A stretch of DNA of 64,000 nucleotides from Candidatus Palauibacter rhopaloidicola (GCA_026914155.1 JAPPGH010000039.1:124001-188000), one strand, 5' to 3'. Positions 7,749 to 16,200 are shown, counted from the stretch's first letter. The notes: a model not told the origin generated them from the letters alone. Numbers and translations: made by a program.

Positions 7749-8687
7749 CTACCCTCCCGCTCCGGCGCGCGCGAGCGCCCGGCGTATGGCCCTCGCCGTG
7801 AGCACGCGGGCCATGTTCCGCTTGTATTCGACCGAGCCGCGCCGGTCCTCCACCGGCTCGGTCATATCGGCCGCGGCCTGGGCGGCGGCGGCGATGACCT
7901 CGTCCGCGCCGGGCGCCTTCGTGATCGCGTCGCGGACCCTCTCGATGGCGCCCCGCAGCCCGCCCGCCGGCACGAAATCCGCGCCGAGGAGCGTCTCTTC
8001 GGCGGCGGTCGCCCGGATGGGCGCGAAGCCCAGGTTCGTGAGCCCCACGCCCGCCTGCGTCACCTTGCCGTCGTCGTCGAGGGTGAGTTGCACGGCCGCG
8101 CCGGCCACCGCGTAGTCGCCCACCTTGCGTTCCAGCTTGACGTAGGCGCCGCCGCTGCCGGCGGGCGGCACCGGGACGTGGAGTTCGGTGAGGATCTCGT
8201 CGTCCCCCAGGGCCGTCATGAAGAGGCCGTGGAAGAAGTCATCGATGTTGATCGTGCGCGCTCCGTTGGGACCGGTGGCGACGACGCGCGCCCGGAGCGC
8301 GAGCATCGTGGCGGGGTGGTCGTTCGCGGGATCGCCGTGGGCGATGTTCCCGCACACCGTGGCGCGGTTGCGCACGAGCGGGTCCGCGATCACGCGGGCG
8401 GTGTCGAGCAGGATCGGATAGCGCTCTGCCACGGCCGCGGATTCCTCGAGCTGGGTCTCGGTCACGAGCGCGCCGATGCGGAGATAGCCGTCCCGTTCCT
8501 CGATCGTGTCGAGCCCGGGGATGCGGCCGATGTCGATGATGTGCGCGGGAGAGGCAAGCCGAAGCTTCATCATCGGGAGCAGGCTCTGCCCGCCCGACAT
8601 CACCTTCGCGTCGTCCAGTTCGCCGAGGAGGCCGAGCGCGTCGTCCAGCTCGGCCGGCGCGTGATAGTCGAACTGCGGGGGGATCAT
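7749..8687 (-). CDS. coxM: Carbon monoxide dehydrogenase medium subunit, FAD-binding
   Basis: Flavoprotein subunit (312 residues) of the CODH complex that hands electrons to the respiratory quinone pool. The FAD-binding motifs of the vanillyl-alcohol-oxidase fold are clear: [25 protein letters not shown] near residues 34-54, and [22 protein letters not shown] around residues 110-131. The C-terminal CO_deh_flav_C domain includes [14 protein letters not shown]. The ATG at 8687 overlaps the coxG stop codon (ATGA). Length and motif order are normal. Confidence 0.96.
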   Translation of the reverse strand: MIPPQFDYHAPAELDDALGLLGELDDAKVMSGGQSLLPMMKLRLASPAHIIDIGRIPGLDTIEERDGYLRIGALVTETQLEESAAVAERYPILLDTARVIADPLVRNRATVCGNIAHGDPANDHPATMLALRARVVATGPNGARTINIDDFFHGLFMTALGDDEILTELHVPVPPAGSGGAYVKLERKVGDYAVAGAAVQLTLDDDGKVTQAGVGLTNLGFAPIRATAAEETLLGADFVPAGGLRGAIERVRDAITKAPGADEVIAAAAQAAADMTEPVEDRRGSVEYKRNMARVLTARAIRRALARAGAGG

Positions 8688-9151
8688 GGCCCTGCCTCCT
8701 TCGCCTCGTTTTCAAGGGCGCTCGTCAGTCGCCTGACGAACTCCTGCAACATCCGTTTGGAGACGACCTGCGTCATGCCGCGGCCGAGCTGGGCGAGGAT
8801 CCCCGTGACGGTGACGTCCGAGTCCATCGTCACCTCGGACCCGCCATCGGGAAGCGCCGCCACCCGGCTGTTCATCGTCATGTCGGCGGTGCCCATGCCG
8901 GCCTTGCCCTGGCCCAGGGCGCGGACCACCGCGGACCGCTCCTCTGCGTTCAACTCGAAGGATACGGTCCCGGTATAGGCGGCGACGAGGGGTCCGACCT
9001 TGACGGTCATGCCGCCTTCCCACGTCGTGTCGTCGATCCGCTCCGTGATTTCCGCTCCGGGCAGGAGTTCGGAGAGCTGCCGCGGGTCGGAGAGGATCGC
9101 CCACACCTCGTCGGCGGGCGCGTCGATCGTGAACCCTTCCTCGATTCTCAT
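8684..9151 (-). CDS. coxG: CoxG-like SRPBCC-family protein
   Basis: CO dehydrogenase subunit G (CoxG) family protein of 155 residues with the START/SRPBCC fold: GFTIDAPADEVWAILSDPRQLSELLPGAE at the N-terminus and a strand-rich middle ending in LGRGMTQVVSKRMLQEFVRRL. In characterised carboxidotrophs CoxG helps anchor CO dehydrogenase to the cytoplasmic membrane; that role here is inferred from family and position. The extended hydrophobic C-terminal tail of some CoxG proteins is absent, and the next gene encodes a separate small membrane protein. Stop and start codons overlap with both neighbours (ATGA). Confidence 0.9.
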   Translation of the reverse strand: MRIEEGFTIDAPADEVWAILSDPRQLSELLPGAEITERIDDTTWEGGMTVKVGPLVAAYTGTVSFELNAEERSAVVRALGQGKAGMGTADMTMNSRVAALPDGGSEVTMDSDVTVTGILAQLGRGMTQVVSKRMLQEFVRRLTSALENEAKEAGP

Positions 9152-9357
9152 GGGCCTCTGTCCTCCATGGTCACCCGCACGGAGCGCTTGCGACGAACCA
9201 CCAGGACATAGGCGATGACGGCACCGATGGATACCACCATGCCGATGTTCCCGTAGATCGTATTGACCTGCAGTCCAAGGAACAACGAGAACGAGAACAT
9301 CAGATACAGCAATGCGATCACCGCCACGTGTGCGGCGACCTTCAGCACGGTCTTCAT
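9148..9357 (-). CDS. Small membrane protein of the cox operon, function unknown
   Basis: A 69-residue protein with two predicted transmembrane segments, about residues 8-29 (VAVIALLYLMFSFSLFLGLQ) and 35-54 (NIGMVVSIGAVIAYVLVV), followed by a basic tail RRKRSVRV. The ATG at 9357 overlaps the xdhC stop (ATGA) and its own stop overlaps the coxG start. It is therefore translationally locked into the operon and unlikely to be spurious. No family is recognised. Because CoxG here lacks an obvious membrane tail, a role in holding CODH or CoxG at the membrane is possible but purely inferred. Confidence 0.8.
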   Translation of the reverse strand: MKTVLKVAAHVAVIALLYLMFSFSLFLGLQVNTIYGNIGMVVSIGAVIAYVLVVRRKRSVRVTMEDRGP

Positions 9358-10382
9358 TGCTGCCCCCTCGTCGCTTGTTGCTGGAGATATGCTTCCGGCG
9401 AGGCGTCGAATCGGGCTCGGCAGCCCTCGCAGCAGAAGTAGACGGGTTCCCCCTCGAAGACGGAGGACGGAGAACCGGCCACCGGGACCGTCATGCCGCA
9501 CACGGGATCCGTCGCCTGGTCCTCGGCTGGCGCCGCGGTCGCCGCATTTTCCGCGGCGGCGTCACCGGACCCGACCGCCCCCGATTCGTTCGGGCGCGCC
9601 TCGAGTTGGACGATTTCCGCGAGGATGCTGACGGCGATCTCCTCGGGGCTCTCGGCTCCGATGTCGAGGCCTGCGGGGCCGCGCACGCGGGCGATGTCGT
9701 CGGCGTCGAGCCCCTGCGCGGCCAGGACCAGGCGCACTTCCTCCATCCGGGTGGGCGAGGCGATCACGCCCAGGTAGTCCGGGGCGGCCGCCGCCAACTC
9801 CGCGAGCGAGCGCTCGTCTCGGCGTCCCATGGTGGCGACGACCCCGTACAGCCTCCAGCCGCGGGGGCGTTCGGCGTAGCGCGCCGCCGTCTCGGCCAGA
9901 TCGTCCACGAGTTCGTCGGCGGCGGCCTCCAGCACCTCATCTTCGGAGACCTCTTCGGAAGGCTCGGCTACGGTGGTGTATCCCATCGCGCCGCCGAGGC
10001 GCACCAGCGCGAGGGCGACGGGCGAACGTCCCGCCACGATGAGGACGGGAGCCGGAAGAACCGGATTCACGTGCACTTCCACCTTCCCTCCGCTGCTGCA
10101 GGACATGGGTACGGGGAGCAGGCCGTCCGGGCGCCCGGGACTCGACCCGAAGGCGAGGAGCCTGGGCTCCCCCTGGTCCAGGGTCTCCAGCGCGTGACGG
10201 ATCACCTCCGACCGGGTGCAACTGCCGCCGATCCAGCCGTGCATGACGCCGTCCGCCGAGATCAGCGCCATGTTGCCCGGCTTCCCGCTCGTAGGGCGCT
10301 CGCTCCGCACCACCGTGGCCAGCGCGTACGGCCGGCGCTCGGACGTGAGCCGCGCCGCGAGATCGAGCAGGTCGCGTTTCAC
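9354..10382 (-). CDS. XdhC/CoxI-family molybdenum-enzyme maturation factor fused to a C-terminal YHS domain
   Basis: XdhC/CoxF/CoxI-type chaperones bind molybdenum cofactor and help its sulfuration and insertion into molybdenum hydroxylases. Residues 1-100 form the XdhC-CoxI domain (TSGKPGNMALISADG, WIGGSC) and residues 110-245 form the Rossmann-like domain (VATMGRRDERSLAELA, GVIASPTRMEEV, ARVRGPAGLDIGAESPEEIA). After an Ala-rich linker, residues 292-332 form a YHS domain: DPVCGMTV, then VYFCCEGCRARFDASPEAY. YHS domains are usually linked to metal or copper proteins. A YHS tail on XdhC is unusual and suggestive in a copper-molybdenum enzyme operon. The start and stop overlap both neighbours. 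Confidence 0.92.
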   Translation of the reverse strand: MKRDLLDLAARLTSERRPYALATVVRSERPTSGKPGNMALISADGVMHGWIGGSCTRSEVIRHALETLDQGEPRLLAFGSSPGRPDGLLPVPMSCSSGGKVEVHVNPVLPAPVLIVAGRSPVALALVRLGGAMGYTTVAEPSEEVSEDEVLEAAADELVDDLAETAARYAERPRGWRLYGVVATMGRRDERSLAELAAAAPDYLGVIASPTRMEEVRLVLAAQGLDADDIARVRGPAGLDIGAESPEEIAVSILAEIVQLEARPNESGAVGSGDAAAENAATAAPAEDQATDPVCGMTVPVAGSPSSVFEGEPVYFCCEGCRARFDASPEAYLQQQATRGQQ

Positions 10383-11005
10383 GGGAGATCCCCCGCGCGG
10401 AGCCCCACCCCGGCGAGTTCCAGCCGCGCGGACTCGTACTCATCAGGTCGGTCGAGGTCTCGCAACCGGTCGGCCGGCCAGTCCACGAGGACCGCACGGT
10501 CGTGGTGGCGGCGCACGACCTCGCGCCCGCACCCCGCCCGCATCCGGGAGATCTCGCCGAACAGCCCGCGGTCGTAAAGGATGGGCGGCGCGTTCACCTC
10601 GCCGTAGCGCGACACGACGAGCGGCGCGTCGGTCTCCGCGTGCCGTTCCACCAGCGTACGCACCATGCGCACGGTCACGAAGGGCATGTCGGGGAGCATG
10701 ACGACGGCGGCCCCGCGGGACGCCGGCACCGCGGCGACCCCGCACGCCACGGAGGTCTGGATGCCCGTCTCGTGGTCGGGGTTGAACACCGGTGCGCAGG
10801 CGAGATTCGCGACCTCCCGTTCGACCGCCTCCCGGAAACGTCCCGTGACGAGAATGACGGGGTCGAGTCCGGCTTCACCCGCGAGGCGGACGGCCCGGCG
10901 CACCAGGGTCTCGCCACCGGCGTCCAGCAGGAGCTTGTTGCGCCCCATGCGGGTCGATGACCCGGCGGCCAGCACGATCCCCGCGACCCTGCGCTCGTCG
11001 GACAT
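10379..11005 (-). CDS. mocA: MocA-family molybdenum cofactor cytidylyltransferase
   Basis: Nucleotidyltransferase of 208 residues that would convert molybdopterin to the cytosine dinucleotide form used by CO dehydrogenases. The signature GIVLAAGSSTRMGRNKLLL is at the N-terminus, followed by NPDHETGIQTSVACGVAA and VVMLPDMPFVT, all typical of MocA/MobA. The ATG at 11005 is preferred over a TTG three codons upstream. It is the first gene of the overlapping cox operon and lies about 70 bases after the EamA transporter stop on the same strand, so the promoter is either in that gap or upstream of the transporter. Confidence 0.92.
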   Translation of the reverse strand: MSDERRVAGIVLAAGSSTRMGRNKLLLDAGGETLVRRAVRLAGEAGLDPVILVTGRFREAVEREVANLACAPVFNPDHETGIQTSVACGVAAVPASRGAAVVMLPDMPFVTVRMVRTLVERHAETDAPLVVSRYGEVNAPPILYDRGLFGEISRMRAGCGREVVRRHHDRAVLVDWPADRLRDLDRPDEYESARLELAGVGLRAGDLP

Positions 11006-11074
11006 GACCTTCAAGGTAGGCCGCCGCCGGATACCGTCGCGAGACCGGCGCTCCGCGACAGGAGCGGACCTGGC

Positions 11075-12007
11075 TCATGGCGCGCGACGTCGCCGGCGTC
11101 CGGCGAGACCGCGCGCCACGGCGACGCCCGACAGAATGACGGCGGCGCCCGCCAGTTGCTGCGGCGTGGGCGTCTCTGCCAGCCACATCCACGCCGTCGC
11201 CAGCGCGATCACCGGGACGAGGTTCTGGTACACCGCCGTCCGGCTCTGTCCGATCGTCTTCATGCCCCGCGACCAGAGCAGGTAGGCGATCGCGATCCCG
11301 AAGACGCCCGTGTAGGCCGTCGCGAACCAGATCCCCACCGGGATCGAACTCCAGTCGACGCGCATCAGGTCCGGGATTCCCATGGCGACGATGACGGGAA
11401 GGGCGGCCCAGAGCGTCCACCCCGTCACCTCCAGCGCCCCGCGGCGCTTCGTGATGCGCCGTCCGAAGACGGTGAAGGACGCCCACGAGAGCGCGGCCCC
11501 GAGGACGAGCAGATCGCCGAGACCGGCGCCTCCGACTTCCTGCGTGCCGCCGGTGATTAGGATCGCCATCCCGGCGATCGTCGCGGCGACGCCCAGGAGC
11601 ATCGCGAGGCTGAACCGCTCCCGCCCGAGCGCGGACGCGATGAGGAGCACCCACACGGGACTCGTGGAGAGGAGCAGCGCCGCGTTCCCGGTCAGCGTCA
11701 GGTCGATCCCGTAGATGAAGGTGGCCTGGAAGATCACGTGGCCCACCACCGCGAGTCCCACAACCCGCGGCCACTCGCTCCGCGGCGGGAGGACCGGCCG
11801 CCCGGTGGCCCGGAGGAGGAACAGGACGGCCAGCGCCGCGAAGGGGAAGCGCACCGCGTTGAACGCGAGCGGATCGAGTTCCCGCAGGACGATCTTCACG
11901 ACGGAGAAGTTGATGCCCCAGATGATCGCCGTCGCCAGGAGTCCGAGGTCGACCGTGAGGTCGCGCGGATGCCGCCGGGAGGGACGGCCACCCTTCGAGT
12001 TCGTCAA
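11075..12007 (-). CDS. EamA/DMT-superfamily transporter
   Basis: Ten-helix drug/metabolite transporter of about 310 residues made of two EamA repeats. The first runs from LLATAIIWGINFSVVKIVLRELDPLAFNAVRF and the second from LGDLLVLGAALSWASFTVFGRR to the C-terminal basic tail. The WG(I/S)NF-type motif is characteristic. Substrate is unknown; the family exports amino acids, nucleosides or metabolites. No ATG lies near the expected N-terminus, so a TTG at 12007 is proposed; other starts nearby are possible. A longer upstream frame overlaps guaD on the opposite strand and is not coding. It shares its strand with the cox operon. Confidence 0.88.
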   Translation of the reverse strand: MTNSKGGRPSRRHPRDLTVDLGLLATAIIWGINFSVVKIVLRELDPLAFNAVRFPFAALAVLFLLRATGRPVLPPRSEWPRVVGLAVVGHVIFQATFIYGIDLTLTGNAALLLSTSPVWVLLIASALGRERFSLAMLLGVAATIAGMAILITGGTQEVGGAGLGDLLVLGAALSWASFTVFGRRITKRRGALEVTGWTLWAALPVIVAMGIPDLMRVDWSSIPVGIWFATAYTGVFGIAIAYLLWSRGMKTIGQSRTAVYQNLVPVIALATAWMWLAETPTPQQLAGAAVILSGVAVARGLAGRRRRRAP

Positions 12008-12160
12008 TCGCGCAAGCCATGGGGTGTGGGGACAGGAGGGCCCCGGCAGGAACCCGGGGACGGGACGGCTGAGTATATTCCGGGAGTGCTCCGCGAGTCG
12101 ACCGCTGTGAGGCGACCGGCCGGAATCGAACGCACACGCCGTGGCGAAACGAGCGTCCTG

Positions 12161-12628
12161 ATGAATGACGAGTTCATGAGGCGGGCCATCGACCTGTCCG
12201 AACGCAGCGTGGAGGAGGGTGGCGGACCGTTCGGCGCCGTCGTGGTGAAGGACGGCGAGATCGTCGCGGAGGGAACGAACCGCGTCACGCTGGACAACGA
12301 CCCCACGGCACACGCCGAAATCCGGGCGATTCGAAGGGCCTGCGACCGGCTGGGAACGTTCGATCTCGGCGGTTGCGAGATCTACGCGAGCTGCGAACCG
12401 TGCCCGATGTGCCTGGGAGCGATCTACTGGAGCCGCATCCGCCGCGTCTACTACGCGAACACCCGCGAGGACGCTGCGGCCATCCGGTTCAGCGACGAGG
12501 ACATCTACGACGAGTTCTCCCTGCCACCCGAGGAGCGCAGGATCGTCTCGCTCGTGCTGGTCCCCTCTCCGCGGGCACGCGACGCCTTCGAGCTCTGGAC
12601 CCGAACACAGGACAAGATGCCGTACTAA
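12161..12628 (+). CDS. Guanine deaminase-like, CMP/dCMP deaminase superfamily
   Basis: Zinc hydrolase of 155 residues, the normal length for Bacillus-type guanine deaminase (guanine to xanthine). Zinc ligands and catalytic Glu are in NDPTAHAEIRAIRRAC, and CEPCPMCLGAIYWSRI supplies the two Cys ligands. The C-terminus DKMPY resembles the family tail. It could act in purine salvage; other deaminase substrates cannot be excluded. The ATG at 12161 is the first Met of the conserved domain. The stop overlaps that of the convergent regulator gene by two bases. A deleted copy of both ends of this gene lies at about 17.94-18.01 kb. Confidence 0.9.
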   Translation: MNDEFMRRAIDLSERSVEEGGGPFGAVVVKDGEIVAEGTNRVTLDNDPTAHAEIRAIRRACDRLGTFDLGGCEIYASCEPCPMCLGAIYWSRIRRVYYANTREDAAAIRFSDEDIYDEFSLPPEERRIVSLVLVPSPRARDAFELWTRTQDKMPY

Positions 12629-13419
12629 CCGATTCTCGCCTGCCGATTGGCTCCGGTCCGCTCGGCTAGGAGCGGGCGCGTAAAGTCGCGCACGAACTGT
12701 GCGAGCAGGTGTTGGCGGGATGTGGTTGCCAGTTGACCGAGCGTGCGCCCCGGCCACCTCATCGACTGGCGGTGGAGCGTCGGTCGGGAGATCCACAGAC
12801 GTCCGGCCACGCGATCCCAGACAAGCCCGGATGACCTCAGCTCGTGGGCCCGGAGAATGACCAGCGCGCGAAGGAAACGGGCGAGGGTTGTGCGTCCGGC
12901 GACACTCTTCCGAAACTCCTGAGACAGCGTCACGTGGGAGTAGCGAACGGCGCCGGCCAACTCCCGCACGCTGCGAACCGGCCGGTCCGTAGCCGCCGCC
13001 CTCAAGCCGTGCGCAAGGGCCGAGCGAAGAGAGGGAGACAAGGTCGATTCCTCAATGTCCCGGGCCAGATCGTGCCCATGATCCTCTCCGCACGCGGCTC
13101 GGATCGCGGGGTGGAGCATGCTCGGGAGATCCTCGAACCAAACCACCGCGGACACCCTGATGCCGCTTAGATGGAGCGCGACCTCAGGCTCGGGATCCGT
13201 GACCACGATGACCGGGACTCCGGGCCAGTCATCCTTCATCTTTTCCAACGGCTCGATCCACCGCGCCAAGTCCGGCGCGCGGCAGCCCAGAATGAGACAT
13301 CCGACGCCGGCGTCGTCGCCCGCCAGACAGCCGATATCGGTAACGATGCGGGCCGGACCGTCGACCGCATTCTCGATAGGTGCGGCGTCGTACGAGGAAT
13401 CCGCAACGATGTTGATCAT
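12625..13419 (-). CDS. AraC-like HTH regulator with possible receiver-like N-terminal domain
   Basis: A 264-residue protein. The C-terminal half (about residues 145-240) has the two helix-turn-helix units of AraC/XylS regulators: SVRELAGAVRYSHVTLSQEFRKSVAG, then LRSSGLVWDRVAGRLWISRPTLHRQSMRWPG. The N-terminal 120 residues include GCLILGCRAPDLARWIEPLEKMKDDWPGVPVIVVT, which has the feel of a receiver domain strand-helix pattern, but the acidic phosphoacceptor pocket is not evident. The ATG at 13419 is chosen for its GGGGAGG site five bases upstream. Target genes are unknown; guanine deaminase is the convergent neighbour. Confidence 0.72.
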   Translation of the reverse strand: MINIVADSSYDAAPIENAVDGPARIVTDIGCLAGDDAGVGCLILGCRAPDLARWIEPLEKMKDDWPGVPVIVVTDPEPEVALHLSGIRVSAVVWFEDLPSMLHPAIRAACGEDHGHDLARDIEESTLSPSLRSALAHGLRAAATDRPVRSVRELAGAVRYSHVTLSQEFRKSVAGRTTLARFLRALVILRAHELRSSGLVWDRVAGRLWISRPTLHRQSMRWPGRTLGQLATTSRQHLLAQFVRDFTRPLLAERTGANRQARIG

Positions 13420-13817
13420 TCGAACCTCCCCGAACTCCGAGAAGGGAGACCGGGTCGGGCAATCCTCCCATCGAGGATCAGCCATCGGCCGGGGTCTTCC
13501 ACAAGCGATGTATGGTACCACAGTGGGGTTAGCTCGGAAGTCATAAGCGTTTCGCGTGAGCCGGGAGCTTTTCAGTATGCCGGGACTGTTATGGCGTCCT
13601 CGGCGCGTAAATCAGAGAAACCTCGAGTTCGGCGTCAATTGTACTGGCAAATATCAATTGTTGTATTTCGACCTGTTCCGTTCCTCAACGCTACTAATAT
13701 TCCTGGCTAAAGAGATTCATCTATTGTCAGATCGATTATCAGTGGCGATTATGGCCGAACCATCGACGGTTAGTCTCGATCATTGTGGCTTTACATACGA
13801 AGAGTCCGCAACGCCGG
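13420..13817. other. Non-coding stretch with an AT-rich core
   Basis: No gene is supported. The part from about 13600 to 13800 is clearly richer in A+T than the rest of the window and contains two CAATTG sites in the first 60 bases of that part. It must hold the promoter of the AraC-like gene and the end of the secreted-protein operon. No terminator hairpin with a T-tract is obvious. Confidence 0.55.
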
Positions 13818-15002
13818 TCATCGCGGGGAACGGTTGGTGCGGCGGAACAACGCAAGCACCTCTCCGCTGTACTCGTCGGGCACTGCGAAAGGCGAGATGG
13901 AGTTCCCCGTGCGCGGGTGCGAGTAGCCGCGATAGGAGAGGCGCGGCCTGAGTATCCGCCACTCGCGGATCAGCCAACGATCACCGGCAACACGCTCGAA
14001 GCGAAGTTGCCCCCCGAAACGAGATTCCTCGATGCGAATGACGAGAATCCTGACGCGGCGATCAGGAGTACGAAGCTCGGTGTAACCCCGCAGCGGCGGA
14101 ACCAGATGTCGCTGGAGGAACGGCCGCAGCGACGTGTAGTTGAACGCCAGTTCCCGCGGTTCGTTGGCCACGGTGTCGATCCACAGCACCCCCCTGACGT
14201 CAACGACCTCCCGGCCGGGCCTCGGCTCAAACGCCAGCCCGGCCGCGATTTCGGCCCCGGTCCCGACCTCGGCCTCGGCTGGGCTCAGGCAGTGCGTCGC
14301 GAGGAACCCAGGCGATGCCAGCGCGGCACCGTCCGGGGCGTAGAACGTCGTCAGGGAATCGTCAACGATGTCCGCGTATCCGTACGCCTCTAGGTGTCCC
14401 GGCGACGCGTTGGGTAGCGCCTCCGAGACCATGACTGTCACGGTGTCCCGTCCAGGGCGGAACCTGCCTCCCTTCCAGATCCTGATCGGCCGTTCCAGCC
14501 GTACAAGCAGAGAGTCGTGAGTCTCGGCGGTGGACATTGAGTCCAGGATCGGGAGGACGGACTCGTACAGATCGAACGCACGCTGCCGCTCCTCGGGAGT
14601 CGTCGGACAATCGGTCTGCTCCGTGACCATCAGTTCCGGGAGCGGCACCGCCCGCACCGGGACCTCGAGGCGCAAGGGGCCGGTCGCTTGGGCGGAGTCG
14701 ATGCGGACCGGGCCGGAGGTCCACGACTCGTAGCCGATGCGCGACACCCGCACGCGGTACGTGCCCGGAGGCGGCAGCGGCAGGCTGAACGCGCCGCTCG
14801 AGTTGGACAGCGTCTCCCACACGACAACGCCGTCGGGACCGTCGACAGACACGACCGCCCCGTCCACCGGCGCACCGTCGCCCTCCGACAGAAGGATCCC
14901 CGTCAGCCGCGCGCCGGGCTCCTGCGCGGTAACCATGGGCGCAAGCAGGGCCAACGCGAGGCTCGCGGCGAGAATCGCGCGGACGCGCACGTAGCGAGTC
15001 AC
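13818..15002 (-). CDS. Secreted protein with carboxypeptidase-regulatory-like domain
   Basis: A 394-residue protein with an N-terminal signal peptide (hydrophobic run ILAASLALALLAPMVTAQ, cleavage after TAQ). A carboxypeptidase regulatory-like beta-sandwich follows at about residues 32-115: LTGILLSEGDGAPVDGAVVSV, SNSSGAFSLPLPPPGTYRVRVSRIGYESW. The remaining 270 residues, including GVLWIDTVANEPRELAFNYTSL, are common in such Gemmatimonadota-type secreted proteins and have no assigned function. A GTG start at 15002 lies four bases after the stop of the beta-propeller gene, so both belong to one transcript. Confidence 0.82.
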   Translation of the reverse strand: MTRYVRVRAILAASLALALLAPMVTAQEPGARLTGILLSEGDGAPVDGAVVSVDGPDGVVVWETLSNSSGAFSLPLPPPGTYRVRVSRIGYESWTSGPVRIDSAQATGPLRLEVPVRAVPLPELMVTEQTDCPTTPEERQRAFDLYESVLPILDSMSTAETHDSLLVRLERPIRIWKGGRFRPGRDTVTVMVSEALPNASPGHLEAYGYADIVDDSLTTFYAPDGAALASPGFLATHCLSPAEAEVGTGAEIAAGLAFEPRPGREVVDVRGVLWIDTVANEPRELAFNYTSLRPFLQRHLVPPLRGYTELRTPDRRVRILVIRIEESRFGGQLRFERVAGDRWLIREWRILRPRLSYRGYSHPRTGNSISPFAVPDEYSGEVLALFRRTNRSPR

Positions 15003-15006
15003 ACCA

Positions 15007-16200
15007 TCATCCGCCGGCGCGTTGGACCCGCAGCACCTGAACCGCGGGCACGTCGAACGCGTCGCGGACCTCCGCCCACACCCGATCTCCGCTCACGGCG
15101 AGCAGCCGCGCGCCCTCGGGGGCCGCCACCCGCGACACCTCTCCCCCGCCGCCCTCGCCGGAGACGACGATCCACTCATTCGATCGCCCCGACAGTTCGT
15201 GCACTTGTAACCACATGCTGCCATCCGGATCCATGACCACGCCCTCGTCGACGATGCCCCGCCCACGGTTCTCGACCGGCGGGTAGCGGTCGGGGGCGTC
15301 GAGCGCCTCCAGCACCGCGCCGACCGCCGCCGAACGGCTGGGGAACGCGCCGAGTTCGACCACCCGCTCCACGGCCTCGAGGTCTTCCGCCCACGCCCGG
15401 ATCTCGCCGGCGTCGAGGGGGCGCGGCTCGTACGACACCTTCACGGTGTCCACGATACCTCGCAACACGTCGTGCCGCTCCACGACGAAGAACGCGGGCG
15501 AGCCCGCTGGCGTCGGACGCCGGATGACCGCGACGCGCCGCCCGCCGGGCCCCACGGCGATCATATCACTGTGAGAAAACGGATTGCGCAGTTGCAGGCT
15601 GCCGTCGCCCGTCGGTATCCGGGCCGCGACGGATCGGTCCCGAAGGTCCAGGAGCGCAAGGGGAGAGCCTTCCGGAGCGGCCCCGCGCTCGACGCGAAAT
15701 GCGAGCACCTCCGCCAGTACGTCCCTCTCCGCCCACCTGAAGGCCATTATGCTCTGGTCCGCCAAGGCCGCGAACGGTCGCACGATCTCGCCGTCCGCCG
15801 TCGCGGCGTCCCACGTGGCCGGGCCGAAGTCCGCCAGGCTCTCCCCGGTCGAAGCATCATAGAGGTTGACGCGGCGCCGCGCATCCGCGACCCACAGCGT
15901 GTCGCGCCCCAGCAGCCCGAGACGCCACGGCGAGAGCAATTCGCCCGGACCTTCGCCCCGACGACCGATTCGCTGCCGGAACGCTCCGTTCGGGCCGAAC
16001 GCCAACACGCCCTCCGTCCGGGCATCGAGCATGAACATCGACCCGTCCGCGGTGTGGACCAACTGCTCGATGTACGTGAGGGGCACGCTGTCCGGGACCG
16101 CCAGCCGGGAGACCGCGACGAGCGTGTCGCGACGTTCCTGGGCCGGGAGACCCTCAGCTGTGGCGAAGACCGCCACGACGGCAAGCACCGCCTTGATCAT
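15007..16200 (-). CDS. Secreted 6-bladed beta-propeller protein
   Basis: A 397-residue exported protein with a signal peptide (MIKAVLAVVAVFATAEGLPAQ). It shows NHL-like propeller blades: SMFMLDARTEGVLAFGPNGAFRQRIGRRGEGPGELLSPWRLGLL is the classic D-----I---F---G---R-IG--G-GPGEF motif, followed by DTLWVADARRRVNLYD. Late blades include GSMWLQVHELSG and GDRVWAEVRDAFDVPAVQVLRV. Such proteins are abundant in Gemmatimonadota and Bacteroidota and are usually of unknown function, possibly binding or scaffolding outside the cytoplasm. The ATG at 16200 has an AGGAGA site nine bases upstream. It is cotranscribed with 13818-15002. Confidence 0.88.
   Translation of the reverse strand: MIKAVLAVVAVFATAEGLPAQERRDTLVAVSRLAVPDSVPLTYIEQLVHTADGSMFMLDARTEGVLAFGPNGAFRQRIGRRGEGPGELLSPWRLGLLGRDTLWVADARRRVNLYDASTGESLADFGPATWDAATADGEIVRPFAALADQSIMAFRWAERDVLAEVLAFRVERGAAPEGSPLALLDLRDRSVAARIPTGDGSLQLRNPFSHSDMIAVGPGGRRVAVIRRPTPAGSPAFFVVERHDVLRGIVDTVKVSYEPRPLDAGEIRAWAEDLEAVERVVELGAFPSRSAAVGAVLEALDAPDRYPPVENRGRGIVDEGVVMDPDGSMWLQVHELSGRSNEWIVVSGEGGGGEVSRVAAPEGARLLAVSGDRVWAEVRDAFDVPAVQVLRVQRAGG

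Noticed and set aside
13556..13951. A 131-codon plus-strand frame across the AT-rich island
   Set aside because: No ribosome site or family similarity; its second half is antisense to the secreted protein gene.
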